Shown here: positions 1 through 9,553 of the stretch, one piece after another | Layout: each line of letters begins with the position of its first letter | How positions within the stretch are numbered: the stretch's first letter is position 1 | Assembly (NCBI GenBank): GCA_031400185.1 | Contig: JANNPN010000001.1 | Span: 1 to 17,727 of the forward strand | DNA: 17,727 nucleotides | Direction of reading: 5' to 3' | Source: UTPRO1 sp031400185 | GTDB taxonomy: Bacteria; Desulfobacterota; Binatia; UTPRO1 | Notes under the pieces: generated by a model | The model's input: the letters and a program-made list of their open reading frames with translations, nothing else | Database searches by the model: none | Told to the model about the DNA's origin: nothing | Program-made: the position numbers and the translations under genes

Positions 1-3000
1 GGCCTGTTCGACCCCGCGCACAATCCGCTATTCCGACTGCCGTTGTCGGGCGACGGGGCCATGGCGCTGATCCGCTTCTTCCGGGAGGTGGCACCCGAGA
101 CGGGCGCGCTCGCGCACGACTTCACAGATGTGGAGTGGAACACGCGCTTCCTCGGCGATCTCTACCAGGACCTATCCGAAGCGGCGCGGAAGAAGTACGC
201 GCTGCTCCAGACCCCAGAATTCGTCGAGGAGTTCATCCTCGATCGCACGCTCACCCCAGCAATCGAAACCTTCGGCTACCAAGAGGCGCGGCTGATCGAC
301 CCGACATGCGGGTCGGGGCACTTCCTGCTCGGCGCTTTCCATCGCCTGTTCGCGCTGCACCAGAAGCACGCCCCGGGAACGAACGTACGTGAGCTCGCCC
401 AGCGAGCGCTCGATCAGGTCGCAGGCGTCGATCTCAATCCATTCGCGGTCGCCATCGCACGCTTTCGTCTGCTGCTGGCAGCGCTCAAGCTGAGCAGCAT
501 CACGCGGCTGGCCGACGCACCAGCCTTCCACATCCATCTCGCCACGGGCGATTCCCTCCTACACGGCAAGCGCTTCGGGCTGGCAAGCATGAACCTGCAG
601 CCGAAGCTGATCGGACAGGATCCCCTGCGCCACGTCTATGAGGCCGAGGATGCGGACGCCCTGCGGAAAATTCTGGGGCGGCAGTATAACGCAGTCGTCG
701 GCAACCCGCCCTACATCACCGTCAAGGACAAGGCGCTGAACGAGGCGTACCGAAAGGGCTACGGGAGTTGTCATCGGCAGTACTCGCTGGGCGTGCCGTT
801 CACGGAGCGCTTTTTTGAGCTTGCGCTCACCGGCGACAGCGAGCACCCAGCCGGCTTCGTCGGCATGATAACAGCGAACTCGTTCATGAAACGTGAGTTC
901 GGTCAGAAGCTCATCGAGAATGTCTTGCCCAAGCTCGATCTGACCCACGTCATCGACACGTCCGGAGCCTATATCCCAGGTCATGGCACACCGACGGTTA
1001 TCCTCTTCGGCCGCAATCGTTCTCCAGCGGCTGAGACCGTTCGCACAGTGATGGGCATTCGTGGCGAACCAACGACGCCAGCGGACCCATCCCAAGGACT
1101 CGTTTGGTGCGCGATCATTGCGCAGATTGATCAGCCAGACTCGGAAAGCGACTTCATCAGCGTGTCGGACTACGAACGATCGAGGTTCGCTTCACACCCC
1201 TGGTCGCTAGGTGGCGGCGGAGCAGCCGAACTCAAGGATCGTCTCGAAAGTACCCGTATGGCACGCCTCATCGATTTAGTTGATGAGATCGGGTTCATCT
1301 GTATGACCCGCGCAGACGAGGTCTACTTCACTCCCAGCCACGCGCTCAGGGATAGAGGCATACCTGACGCCAACATCATCGAGAACGTTGAAGGCGAAGT
1401 CGTCCGCGATTGGACGATCACTGTCCCCAACACCACACTTTTCCCCTACAACGCGGATTTAGCCCCGGTCTCCGACGATCCGCGCACACCTGTCATTCAG
1501 TTTCTCTGGCCGTACCGAACTATCCTCTGGCTCAGAAGAGAACCGAACGGAAACCACAGGGAGATCGGCCTCACTTGGTACGAGTGGAGCAGATTCCAAC
1601 GCGAGCGCTTCCGCAATCCTCTCGCCATCGCCTTCGCCTTCGTCGCAACGCACAACCACTTCGTCCTGGACCGCGGCGGCAAGGTCTTCAATCGGTCCGC
1701 GCCGGTGATCAAGCTCCCAGCCGGTGCCACCGAGGACGATCACCTCGCCCTGCTCGGCCTCCTCAACTCCTCCACCGCCTGCTTCTGGATGAAGCAGGTG
1801 TTCTACCCAAAATCCGGCAGCGGCATCGGACGAGGGATTCAGCCCGAGAACTGGATGAATCGGTACGAATTCGACGGGACGAAGCTCAGCGAGTTTCCAA
1901 TATCGAGGACGGGAGCTGCGAGCATCGCAGAGATGTCTCGTCAGCTTGATGCAATCAGTTCGGAACGATGCCTTCCCCCGCAGCCTCTCAACACGCCGAG
2001 GAAGGAGGGCGAACGGTGGCACGACGCGTGTCGTGAGGCGATTGCCCTTCAAGAGGATCTGGATTGGATAACCTACGACCAGTACGGGCTGCTTGGGGAC
2101 ACTGACCTACCAACCTTTCTTTCCTCACCCCCCCTAGAACTCGGCCAGCGTGCCTTCGAGATCGCAATGGCGAGGCGGATGGCGGATGGCGAACTCGAGA
2201 CCGCCTGGTTCGAGCGACACGGCTCAAATCCCATCACCGAGATCCCTACCGACTGGCCACCGGAGTATCGAGCCCTGGTGGAGCAGCGACTCTCACTGAT
2301 CGAGAATGATCGCGACATCAACATACTTGAGCAGCCGGAGTACAAACGCCGCTGGAACCTCGAGCCGTTTGCCGAAGAATGCATGCGGCACTTCCGCGCA
2401 TGGCTTGCCGATCGGCTGGAGTCCGTGAATTACTGGACAACCCGCGAACTGCAGAGCGTGGCACGAATCAGTGATCGCGCGAAGCTCGACAGCGACTTCA
2501 TGCATGTCGCGACCCTCTTCCGCGGGCATTCGGACTTTGACCTACCTGCGTTGGTCGCCGAGCTGATCGACGGCGAATCTGTGCCGGCACTTCCGATCTC
2601 TCGGTACACGCCAATGGGTCTCTCCAAACGGACGCAGTGGGAACACACATGGATCCTCCAGCGAATCGAGGACGCAATCGACGCACGCACATTGTTGGAA
2701 GCGACCGACCCCAATTTCCTGACCCAACAAGCCGCCGCGTTACTCAAGAAGACGGATGTGGGCGAGATACCCGTTCCACCGAAATACCAATCAACCGATT
2801 TCCAGCGCTCCACCTACTGGGGGCTCCGGGGCAAGCTCGATGTCCCCAAGGAGCGCTTCATCTCCTTCCCGCACTGCGAACGTGAGGGCGATCCATCGCT
2901 GGTCGTCGGCTGGGCGGGTTGGAATCATCTCCAGCAAGCCGAGGCTGTCGCCGCCTACTATGTCGCGATGAAAGACACCGAAGGCTGGCCGCCGGAACGC

Positions 3001-3228
3001 CTGACTCCATTGCTGGCAGCCCTCCACGAGTTGGTTCCCTGGCTCGAGCAGTGGCACAACGACCTCCACCCCGAGTACGGCGTGGGCATGGGCGACTACT
3101 ACCGGGGCTTCGTCGAGACCGAGACGCGGGCGCTCGGCCTCACGCCCGAACATCTGACCGGGTGGACGCCCCCCGCGGGTAAGAAGAGGGGCAGAGCGAA
3201 GGCCAAGACGGGACAGCAGGAATCATGA
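1..3228 (+). CDS. pglX: BREX type 2 adenine-specific DNA methyltransferase PglX (5' partial)
   Basis: The reading frame is open from the first base, so the true start lies upstream; 1075 residues are visible and roughly the first hundred or more are probably missing. Numbering from the first codon here, the N6-adenine methyltransferase motif I DPTCGSG (SAM binding) is at about 100-106 and the catalytic NPPY motif is at 235-238. The middle (about 300-650) is the likely target-recognition region. The C-terminal part, with segments such as WFERHGSNPITEIP and YWGLRGKLDVPKERF, is the long tail typical of BREX PglX. In the family, PglX modifies host DNA at a non-palindromic site and is needed for phage exclusion; the site cannot be read from sequence. 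The stop overlaps the pglY start by 4 bases (ATGA). No frameshift or lost catalytic residue is seen. A stand-alone type IIG enzyme is unlikely given the pglY-pglZ-brxD-brxHI neighbours. Confidence 0.93.
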   Translation, partial: GLFDPAHNPLFRLPLSGDGAMALIRFFREVAPETGALAHDFTDVEWNTRFLGDLYQDLSEAARKKYALLQTPEFVEEFILDRTLTPAIETFGYQEARLIDPTCGSGHFLLGAFHRLFALHQKHAPGTNVRELAQRALDQVAGVDLNPFAVAIARFRLLLAALKLSSITRLADAPAFHIHLATGDSLLHGKRFGLASMNLQPKLIGQDPLRHVYEAEDADALRKILGRQYNAVVGNPPYITVKDKALNEAYRKGYGSCHRQYSLGVPFTERFFELALTGDSEHPAGFVGMITANSFMKREFGQKLIENVLPKLDLTHVIDTSGAYIPGHGTPTVILFGRNRSPAAETVRTVMGIRGEPTTPADPSQGLVWCAIIAQIDQPDSESDFISVSDYERSRFASHPWSLGGGGAAELKDRLESTRMARLIDLVDEIGFICMTRADEVYFTPSHALRDRGIPDANIIENVEGEVVRDWTITVPNTTLFPYNADLAPVSDDPRTPVIQFLWPYRTILWLRREPNGNHREIGLTWYEWSRFQRERFRNPLAIAFAFVATHNHFVLDRGGKVFNRSAPVIKLPAGATEDDHLALLGLLNSSTACFWMKQVFYPKSGSGIGRGIQPENWMNRYEFDGTKLSEFPISRTGAASIAEMSRQLDAISSERCLPPQPLNTPRKEGERWHDACREAIALQEDLDWITYDQYGLLGDTDLPTFLSSPPLELGQRAFEIAMARRMADGELETAWFERHGSNPITEIPTDWPPEYRALVEQRLSLIENDRDINILEQPEYKRRWNLEPFAEECMRHFRAWLADRLESVNYWTTRELQSVARISDRAKLDSDFMHVATLFRGHSDFDLPALVAELIDGESVPALPISRYTPMGLSKRTQWEHTWILQRIEDAIDARTLLEATDPNFLTQQAAALLKKTDVGEIPVPPKYQSTDFQRSTYWGLRGKLDVPKERFISFPHCEREGDPSLVVGWAGWNHLQQAEAVAAYYVAMKDTEGWPPERLTPLLAALHELVPWLEQWHNDLHPEYGVGMGDYYRGFVETETRALGLTPEHLTGWTPPAGKKRGRAKAKTGQQES

Positions 3229-6200
3229 CCACACTGATCAAGGACCTGATCGATCTTCCAGAACGTGTCGGTAAGGGTGACTTCGTTCTCGAGCTCTCGC
3301 GTGGCGTAGAGCAAGCAGACGAGACACTGCGCAAATACGTCGTCACGCCGCAGCTCGCCGACTGCTTCGACGAGGCCCTCCATTTCATCCGCGGCGCGCT
3401 CGACACCAACAAGAGCCGCGCGGCGTACCTGCACGGCAGCTTCGGCAGCGGCAAGAGCCATTTCATGGCCGTGTTGCATCTTCTGCTGCAGCAAAACGCG
3501 ACGGCGCGCTCCATTCGCGAGCTGGCCACGGTCGTGGCGAACCACAACGCGTGGAGTGAGGGCAAGCGTTTCCTCCTGGTGCCCTACCACATGATCGGCA
3601 AGGCGAGCATGGAACAGGCAATCCTCGGTCATTACGCCGAGCATGTTGGTCGCCTCCACCCGAAGGCCCCTGTGCCACCTGTGTTCTTGGCCGAGACTCT
3701 ATTCGCCGACGCGAGCGGGCTCCGCGACAAGATGGGAGACGAGAAATTCTTCGCAGCGCTCAATGAAGGCGCCAGCGACGGGGGCGACGGCTGGGGTGAC
3801 TTGGGGGCCGCTTGGGATGCACCGCGCTTCGAGGCGGCCGTAACCGCCGCACCAGCCAGCGAAGAGCGACTCCAACTGGTGAGCGCGATCGTTGGCAAGC
3901 TCTTGCCGGGCTACGCCAAAGTCGCGGCCGCCGGGACCGAAAACTACATTCCGCTCGACCAGGGTCTTTCAGTCATCAGCCGCCACGCGGCGGCACTTGG
4001 CTATCACGGCGTCATCCTCTTCCTCGACGAGCTGATCCTGTGGCTCGCGAGCCACGCCGCCGACCTCTCTTTCGTGAGCCAAGAAGGACAGAAGCTCGCC
4101 AAGCTGGTCGAGGCCGAGTCGGCCGACCGGCCGATCCCGCTGGTGAGCTTCGTCGCCCGCCAGCGCGATTTACGGCAGCTCGTCGGCGAGCATGTCACCG
4201 GCGCCGAGCAGCTCCGCTTCGCCGACGTGCTGTCCCACTGGGAAGGCCGCTTCCACACCATCACGCTCGAAGATCGCAATCTCCCGAAGATTGCCGAGCA
4301 GCGGGTGTTGAAGCCTAAGTCGGAAGCCGCCCGCCAAGCGTTCGATCAGGCGTTCAAAGAAACCGAGAAGGTCCGTCGCGACATTCTCGAGGTGCTGCTC
4401 ACCGATGAGAGCGACCTCGCCACGTTCCGGCAGGTGTACCCATTCAGCCCTGCCCTGATCGAGACGCTTGTCGCCGTGTCTTCCGTGTTGCAGCGCGAGC
4501 GGACGGCGCTCAAGGTCATGTTGCAGCTCCTGGTGGACCAGCGCGACACGCTCACCTTGGGAGAGATCGTTCCCGTGGGAGACCTCTTCGATGTGATCGC
4601 CGAGGGCGACGAGCCGTTCTCCGAAGGTATGCGGCTGCACTTCGAGAGCGCGAAGCGGCTTTATTTCTCGAAGTTGCTCCCGCTCTTGGAGCGCGAGCAT
4701 GGCTTGCGCTCCACCGAGCTGTCTGCGCGACCCACTGATGATCCGGCCGCGCGCTCCTTCCGAGCGAATGCCCGCATTCTGAAGACGCTGCTGCTGGCAG
4801 CCCTCGTGCCGGAGGTACGATCCCTCAAGGCGTTGACCGCACCCCGACTAGCAGCGCTCAACCACGGCTCCATTCGCACGCCAATTCAGGGCCGCGAAGG
4901 CGCCGAGGTGCTAGGGAGGTTGCGGCGTTGGGCTGCTCAGGTCGGCGAGATCAAGATCAGTGACGACCCTCGGAATCCCGTCATCTCGATCCAGACGAGC
5001 GGCGTCGATACCGAAGCCATCATCGAGAACAACCGCCGCGCCGACAACGATGGGAACCGCCGACGCAAGGTGCGCGACCTGCTCTTCCGTCAGCTCGGCA
5101 TCGACGATCGCGGCGAGTTGCAACTGACGTACGAAAAGTCGTGGCGGGGAACCCAACGGGAGTTCACCGTCATCTACGGCAACGTTCGCGAGCTACCCGA
5201 CGAATCGTTCCGCACCCGGGGGGAAGACCGCCGGGTCGTGATCGACTTTCCATTCGACCCCGATGGACGTCCGGTATCCGACGACCTGGCGAAGCTCGCG
5301 AGCTATCGCGGATCAAACGAAGACGCCCGAACGCTCGTCTGGTTGCCTTCCTACTTGAGCCTCGACGCCCAGCGCGAGCTCGCCTCACTGGTCATCCTCG
5401 ACGACCTGCTCACCGGCGAGCGCTTCGAGCAGTGCGCCTCGCACCTATCCACAGTCGATCGCGCAGCCGCTCGTTCGCTGCTCGACAATCAACGAAGCCA
5501 ACTGCACCAACGCGTCCTGAGTGTGATCGAAGGGGCGTACGGAGTAGCCGACGCGATCCCGGGAACGCTCGATCGCACCCATGAGCTGAACGAGCACTTC
5601 CAGTCGTTGGATGGCACCTACGTCCCCCGACCCCCTGTCGGCGGCAATCTGAAGCAGGCGTTCGATCACCTGCTCGATCAGCTCCTGGAGAGCCAGTACC
5701 CGGCGCATCCACGCCTCGAGGTCGACGTCAGGCCCGCGGCGCTCAACCGGGTGCGCGAGGAGGTCGAGCGAGCGGTCGGCGCGCCCGATGGGCGGATCCC
5801 CGTCGAGCGCAGTCATCGCGAGGTCATGCGCGGCATCGCCGCCCCGCTCGAGCTGGGGGAGATGGGCGAGACCCATTTCGTGCTCGGCCAGAAATGGCCG
5901 GAACGCTTCGCCAAGGAAGCGGCGCGAGACGAGACGACCACAATCACTGTGGGACAGCTCCGGGAATGGATGGATCGGCCCGCGCCCCGCGGGCTTCCCA
6001 GGCCGGTTCAGAATCTCATCATCATCAGCTTCGCCGCACAGACGGACCGCTCGTTCTTCTTGCACGGCGCTGCCGTCCGCCCGGAGCTCCAGAAGCTGGA
6101 GGACGACATCCAGCTCCGCGAGGAGCGCCTGCCGGCCTCGGCCAACTGGGCGAAGGCGGTCGAGCGAGCGGGCAGTATCCTCGGCATCACCAGCTCGCAG

Positions 6201-6848
6201 CTCCTGAACGCCGCCAACGCGAGCCGACTCAGCACCGAGCTGGCGACGGCGGCCCAATCGTTCCAGCCGAAGTGTGCGAGCCTGATAGCTCGGCTGGAGC
6301 GGTGCCTTGCCGACTTCGTGCTCGAGCCCCCGCGCGCGAAGCGGCTGATCACGGCACGGGCCTCGACGGCATTGCTCGACGCCATCGCCACGGCCGGCAC
6401 TGCCGGCGCGATCGAGGCGCTGGCTGGCGCTGCGATTGCGACGTCGGAATCCGCCATGGCCTCCAGCATCAAGAAGGCGGCAGAGCTGGCCTCCGTGTTG
6501 GAATCGACGTCGTGGACGGTGTTCGAGTCGCTGCGCAACGTCAGCGTCGACAAGGCCGAGCGCGCGAAGCGGGTCCTCGATGGGCTGGGTGAAGCACTCG
6601 CGAGCGATGAGTATGCCGTGGCCCTCGGTCCGGTGCTGAAGCGGCTGCATGACGATGCGCTGGCCGTCTTGGTCGAACCGAAGCCGGAGCGCCGTGACGC
6701 AGAGCAGAAGCTGGTCGCTGCCGGGCAGAAAACCGGCCTGAGCGCCACCGCCGCTCAGGAGGTCTTCGACGACCTGCTGCTGCAGCTTGCCGAACCGAGC
6801 CATGAGCTCGAGCTCTCGTGGCGAATCATCAAACGAGCCAAGCCGTGA
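3225..6848 (+). CDS. pglY: BREX type 2 P-loop ATPase PglY
   Basis: The product is a 1207-residue cytoplasmic ATPase of the PglY/BrxC type. Walker A GSFGSGKS is at residues 71-78, preceded by the hydrophobic strand AAYLH. Walker B VILFLDEL is at 263-270, with the acidic DE pair expected for hydrolysis. The remaining 900 or so residues are mostly helical with many Leu/Ala/Glu heptad-like stretches and no other motif I can name. In BREX systems this large ATPase is a core component required for defence, but its exact action is not established. The ATG lies inside the pglX stop (ATGA), which fixes the start by translational coupling. The stop overlaps pglZ through GTGA. Length and gene order match type 2 BREX. 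No defect is visible. Confidence 0.9.
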   Translation: MTTLIKDLIDLPERVGKGDFVLELSRGVEQADETLRKYVVTPQLADCFDEALHFIRGALDTNKSRAAYLHGSFGSGKSHFMAVLHLLLQQNATARSIRELATVVANHNAWSEGKRFLLVPYHMIGKASMEQAILGHYAEHVGRLHPKAPVPPVFLAETLFADASGLRDKMGDEKFFAALNEGASDGGDGWGDLGAAWDAPRFEAAVTAAPASEERLQLVSAIVGKLLPGYAKVAAAGTENYIPLDQGLSVISRHAAALGYHGVILFLDELILWLASHAADLSFVSQEGQKLAKLVEAESADRPIPLVSFVARQRDLRQLVGEHVTGAEQLRFADVLSHWEGRFHTITLEDRNLPKIAEQRVLKPKSEAARQAFDQAFKETEKVRRDILEVLLTDESDLATFRQVYPFSPALIETLVAVSSVLQRERTALKVMLQLLVDQRDTLTLGEIVPVGDLFDVIAEGDEPFSEGMRLHFESAKRLYFSKLLPLLEREHGLRSTELSARPTDDPAARSFRANARILKTLLLAALVPEVRSLKALTAPRLAALNHGSIRTPIQGREGAEVLGRLRRWAAQVGEIKISDDPRNPVISIQTSGVDTEAIIENNRRADNDGNRRRKVRDLLFRQLGIDDRGELQLTYEKSWRGTQREFTVIYGNVRELPDESFRTRGEDRRVVIDFPFDPDGRPVSDDLAKLASYRGSNEDARTLVWLPSYLSLDAQRELASLVILDDLLTGERFEQCASHLSTVDRAAARSLLDNQRSQLHQRVLSVIEGAYGVADAIPGTLDRTHELNEHFQSLDGTYVPRPPVGGNLKQAFDHLLDQLLESQYPAHPRLEVDVRPAALNRVREEVERAVGAPDGRIPVERSHREVMRGIAAPLELGEMGETHFVLGQKWPERFAKEAARDETTTITVGQLREWMDRPAPRGLPRPVQNLIIISFAAQTDRSFFLHGAAVRPELQKLEDDIQLREERLPASANWAKAVERAGSILGITSSQLLNAANASRLSTELATAAQSFQPKCASLIARLERCLADFVLEPPRAKRLITARASTALLDAIATAGTAGAIEALAGAAIATSESAMASSIKKAAELASVLESTSWTVFESLRNVSVDKAERAKRVLDGLGEALASDEYAVALGPVLKRLHDDALAVLVEPKPERRDAEQKLVAAGQKTGLSATAAQEVFDDLLLQLAEPSHELELSWRIIKRAKP

Positions 6849-9553
6849 GTGTAGGAGCGCCCAGCGAAGCACAGGTTCGACACTACGTCGGACAGATTCG
6901 CCAGAAGGCGCCTCTCGCGCGGGTGATCGGCATCCGTACCCCGGTGGAATGGAACGGTCCGAACAGCGTCACCATTGCCTCTGATCAACTACCCATCATT
7001 GTCGGACGATCGCCGCTGCAGATCCGCGAGGCGCTTCTGGAAGCGGCTCAGAACGGCCCCCCAGCGGTGCTTCTCACGGCACTCGATGAAGCGACCTTGG
7101 GTGGCGATGTCGTCGGTCGACTGGCGAAGCAACGGCTCTACACCATCGATGCTTGGCGGCTCGTTCTCGATCTCTTTCGTGCCAGCACGCTCGATCCGCG
7201 GTTGCGCGCGCAGCGATGGATGGCAGATGAGCTCTTGGAAGCTCTGCCGGTGGCGGGCCCTGATCCCGTTCCCACGGGGGTCCTCGACTATCGTACCGCC
7301 TTCAGTGCCCTGCTCTGGCACGGCTTTGCCTTTAGGAGCACAGACCTCGACCTGCGCGCCGTTCTCGAGTGGATCGCGGCGCCGGGCTCCGCGAACGCCT
7401 ATCGCAAAGCACCCGAAGCGGTGCAGCGCGGGATCGCGGAATTCCTCGGCGAGACAGCTGGAAACGCCGCGCCTCTGCTCTTGGGTTGCGTGGCGGCCGG
7501 ACACGGCGACCGCGTCGTTCCAATCGGGATCGCGTGTCGAGCCATCTTCGCGACCCCCGAGCAACCAGAGGCACGCGAGGCCGCGATCCGTCTCGAGCCG
7601 TATGTCGGCACCAAGAGCATCGACGCAACCGTGGCCTTGGCATGGGCAACCGAGTCCGAAGGCTTCGTTCGTCGCCAACTCGATATGGGCGACAAGAGCG
7701 CCGCAGCGCGACTCCTCGCCGCTGCCGACGTGTTTCTCTGCGATGAGCTCGGCGCGCCGGCTCTCGCGCGTGACAGCCGCTTCGTTCCCTCCGGGTTCAA
7801 GCAGCGGCTCACACAGGTAGGGAGCGCACTGGAAGCCGCGCTCCAGAATCCGTCGCCCACCGCGGCCGGCCATCTGACGCACGCGGTGCAAGCCGCGGTC
7901 GATCACGTCGATGCGGATGCCCGCGGGATGCTGGTGCGAGGCTTGGAAATGCTGCCACGTCTGGTGGCCTGGTTTGACAGTTCCCGTAGCGTCGCGCCGC
8001 CGAAGTCCTTTGCCGAAGCTGCCCAGCGCTATCTGACGGATGGCGGATTCGTCGACTGGGCGCGGGGGGCGATCCGGGATGGAGCGGGCGCCGCGACGCT
8101 CGCCACCGCGATGAATCGCCTCGATGCCGCCGTCTTCGCCAAGCGCGAGGACGAAAATCGGATCTTTGCGACCCACCTCGCCGCGTGGTCCGAGAACCCG
8201 ACGAGCAGCGGCGTGCTGCCGATCGAGCGTGTGCTCGAAGAGATCGTCGCGCCGATCGCGGCGAACCGCCCGGTGTTGTTGCTGGTCTTGGACGGTATGG
8301 GCTTGCCCGCCTTCCAGGAGCTCCTCGAAGACATCGAGCAGCATGTCTGGATCGAGGTCGCACCCGAAGGATCGCCAAGCAGCACCGTGGCGACCGTCTC
8401 GACCCTGCCCAGCATCACCAAGTTTTCCCGCGCCAGCTTGCTGGCAGGTGTGCTGTGCGAAGGCGACCAGAAGACCGAGAAAGCCAGCTTCGAGAGCCAT
8501 CCGAAACTACGGTCGCATACTGCCGCTACCCACCCGCCGCGCCTGCTGCACAAGGACGAGCTACGGGCAGGCGGTGCTGGCACGCTATCGCTCGAGACGC
8601 GTACGTTGATCCAGGATCCGGCGCACCGCGTCCTCGGCGTCGTCGTCAATGCCGTGGACGATCATCTGGCGAAGGGCGAGCAAATCAACACCCGATGGGA
8701 TTGCGAGACCATCGCGCCGCTGCACCAGATCCTCGACGCCGCCGCGGAGGCGGGACGCGTGGTCATCCTGACGAGCGATCATGGTCATGTGATCGAATGC
8801 GGGACGACCGGCGTACGCGGCTCGGGAGGCGAGCGCTGGCGGACTCCAGAGGGCTCACTCGACGAGGGTGAGATTCTGATCGGTGGACCGCGCGTCCTGC
8901 CACCGACTGGCGGGAAGGTCGTCCTGCCGTGGACAGAGCGGCTACGATACGGCCTCAAGAAGAACGGCTACCACGGCGGTGCCACGCCGCAGGAAGTTGT
9001 CGTGCCTCTGGCGGTGCTGACCAAGCCGTCGATCGAGGTGCCGGGATGGGTTGACCGGCCGCCGCGTGCTCCCGCGTGGTGGTATCTTGAGCCGCCGCCG
9101 GTGGTCGCCACACCAGCGGCAAAACTCACCGCTCCTGCCAAGCGCGCGCGTGGGACCGCGCCGTCGGCCAAGAGCGACCTGCCCCTCTTCAGCGGGAAGC
9201 TCGAGCCGATCGCCCCTCCACCAAGCTCCGCAACCCTGCCGCCGTGGATCGAGGGCCTCCTGCGCTCCGAACTGTTTCAAGAGCAGCGCACGCGTGCTGG
9301 ACGCCAACCCATGTCCGAAGAGCGCATTCGCCAGTTCCTCTGCGCGCTCGAAGACCATGGTGGAACGCTAACGACAGTCGCGATGGCTCGCCGCCTCGAC
9401 GTGCAGCCCGTACGCCTGCCGGGCATTCTGGCGACCTTCCGCAAGCTCTTGAACATCGACGGGTACGCTGTCGTGTCAGTCGACGAGGCCAGCGCTTCGG
9501 TCACCTTGAACCGCGAGCTCTTGTTCGTGCAATTCGGACTCAAGACATCATGA
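6845..9553 (+). CDS. pglZ: BREX type 2 alkaline-phosphatase-superfamily protein PglZ
   Basis: The product is 902 residues if started at the GTG at 6845, which overlaps the pglY stop as GTGA and matches the 4-base overlaps at the other three junctions. An in-frame ATG at 6818 would add nine residues. The N-terminal half is helical. The phosphatase-like core shows LLLVLDGMG (about 478-486, metal-binding Asp 483), the STLPSITKFSRASLLAG segment (about 519-535, nucleophile region), NAVDDHL (about 602-608), TSDHGHV (about 643-649) and YHGGATPQE (about 708-716, a metal-ligand His). A Pro/Ala-rich linker at about 745-785 leads to a C-terminal winged-helix-like domain. PglZ is the signature component of all BREX types; its substrate is not settled. 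All expected metal ligands are present, so the protein looks functional. Confidence 0.93.
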   Translation: MSVGAPSEAQVRHYVGQIRQKAPLARVIGIRTPVEWNGPNSVTIASDQLPIIVGRSPLQIREALLEAAQNGPPAVLLTALDEATLGGDVVGRLAKQRLYTIDAWRLVLDLFRASTLDPRLRAQRWMADELLEALPVAGPDPVPTGVLDYRTAFSALLWHGFAFRSTDLDLRAVLEWIAAPGSANAYRKAPEAVQRGIAEFLGETAGNAAPLLLGCVAAGHGDRVVPIGIACRAIFATPEQPEAREAAIRLEPYVGTKSIDATVALAWATESEGFVRRQLDMGDKSAAARLLAAADVFLCDELGAPALARDSRFVPSGFKQRLTQVGSALEAALQNPSPTAAGHLTHAVQAAVDHVDADARGMLVRGLEMLPRLVAWFDSSRSVAPPKSFAEAAQRYLTDGGFVDWARGAIRDGAGAATLATAMNRLDAAVFAKREDENRIFATHLAAWSENPTSSGVLPIERVLEEIVAPIAANRPVLLLVLDGMGLPAFQELLEDIEQHVWIEVAPEGSPSSTVATVSTLPSITKFSRASLLAGVLCEGDQKTEKASFESHPKLRSHTAATHPPRLLHKDELRAGGAGTLSLETRTLIQDPAHRVLGVVVNAVDDHLAKGEQINTRWDCETIAPLHQILDAAAEAGRVVILTSDHGHVIECGTTGVRGSGGERWRTPEGSLDEGEILIGGPRVLPPTGGKVVLPWTERLRYGLKKNGYHGGATPQEVVVPLAVLTKPSIEVPGWVDRPPRAPAWWYLEPPPVVATPAAKLTAPAKRARGTAPSAKSDLPLFSGKLEPIAPPPSSATLPPWIEGLLRSELFQEQRTRAGRQPMSEERIRQFLCALEDHGGTLTTVAMARRLDVQPVRLPGILATFRKLLNIDGYAVVSVDEASASVTLNRELLFVQFGLKTS

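Noticed and set aside
5445..8500. Long minus-strand frames (475 and 503 residues) opposite pglY and pglZ
   Set aside because: They mirror codon bias of clearly real + strand genes in GC-rich DNA; their Arg/Gly/Ala-rich translations carry no family motif.
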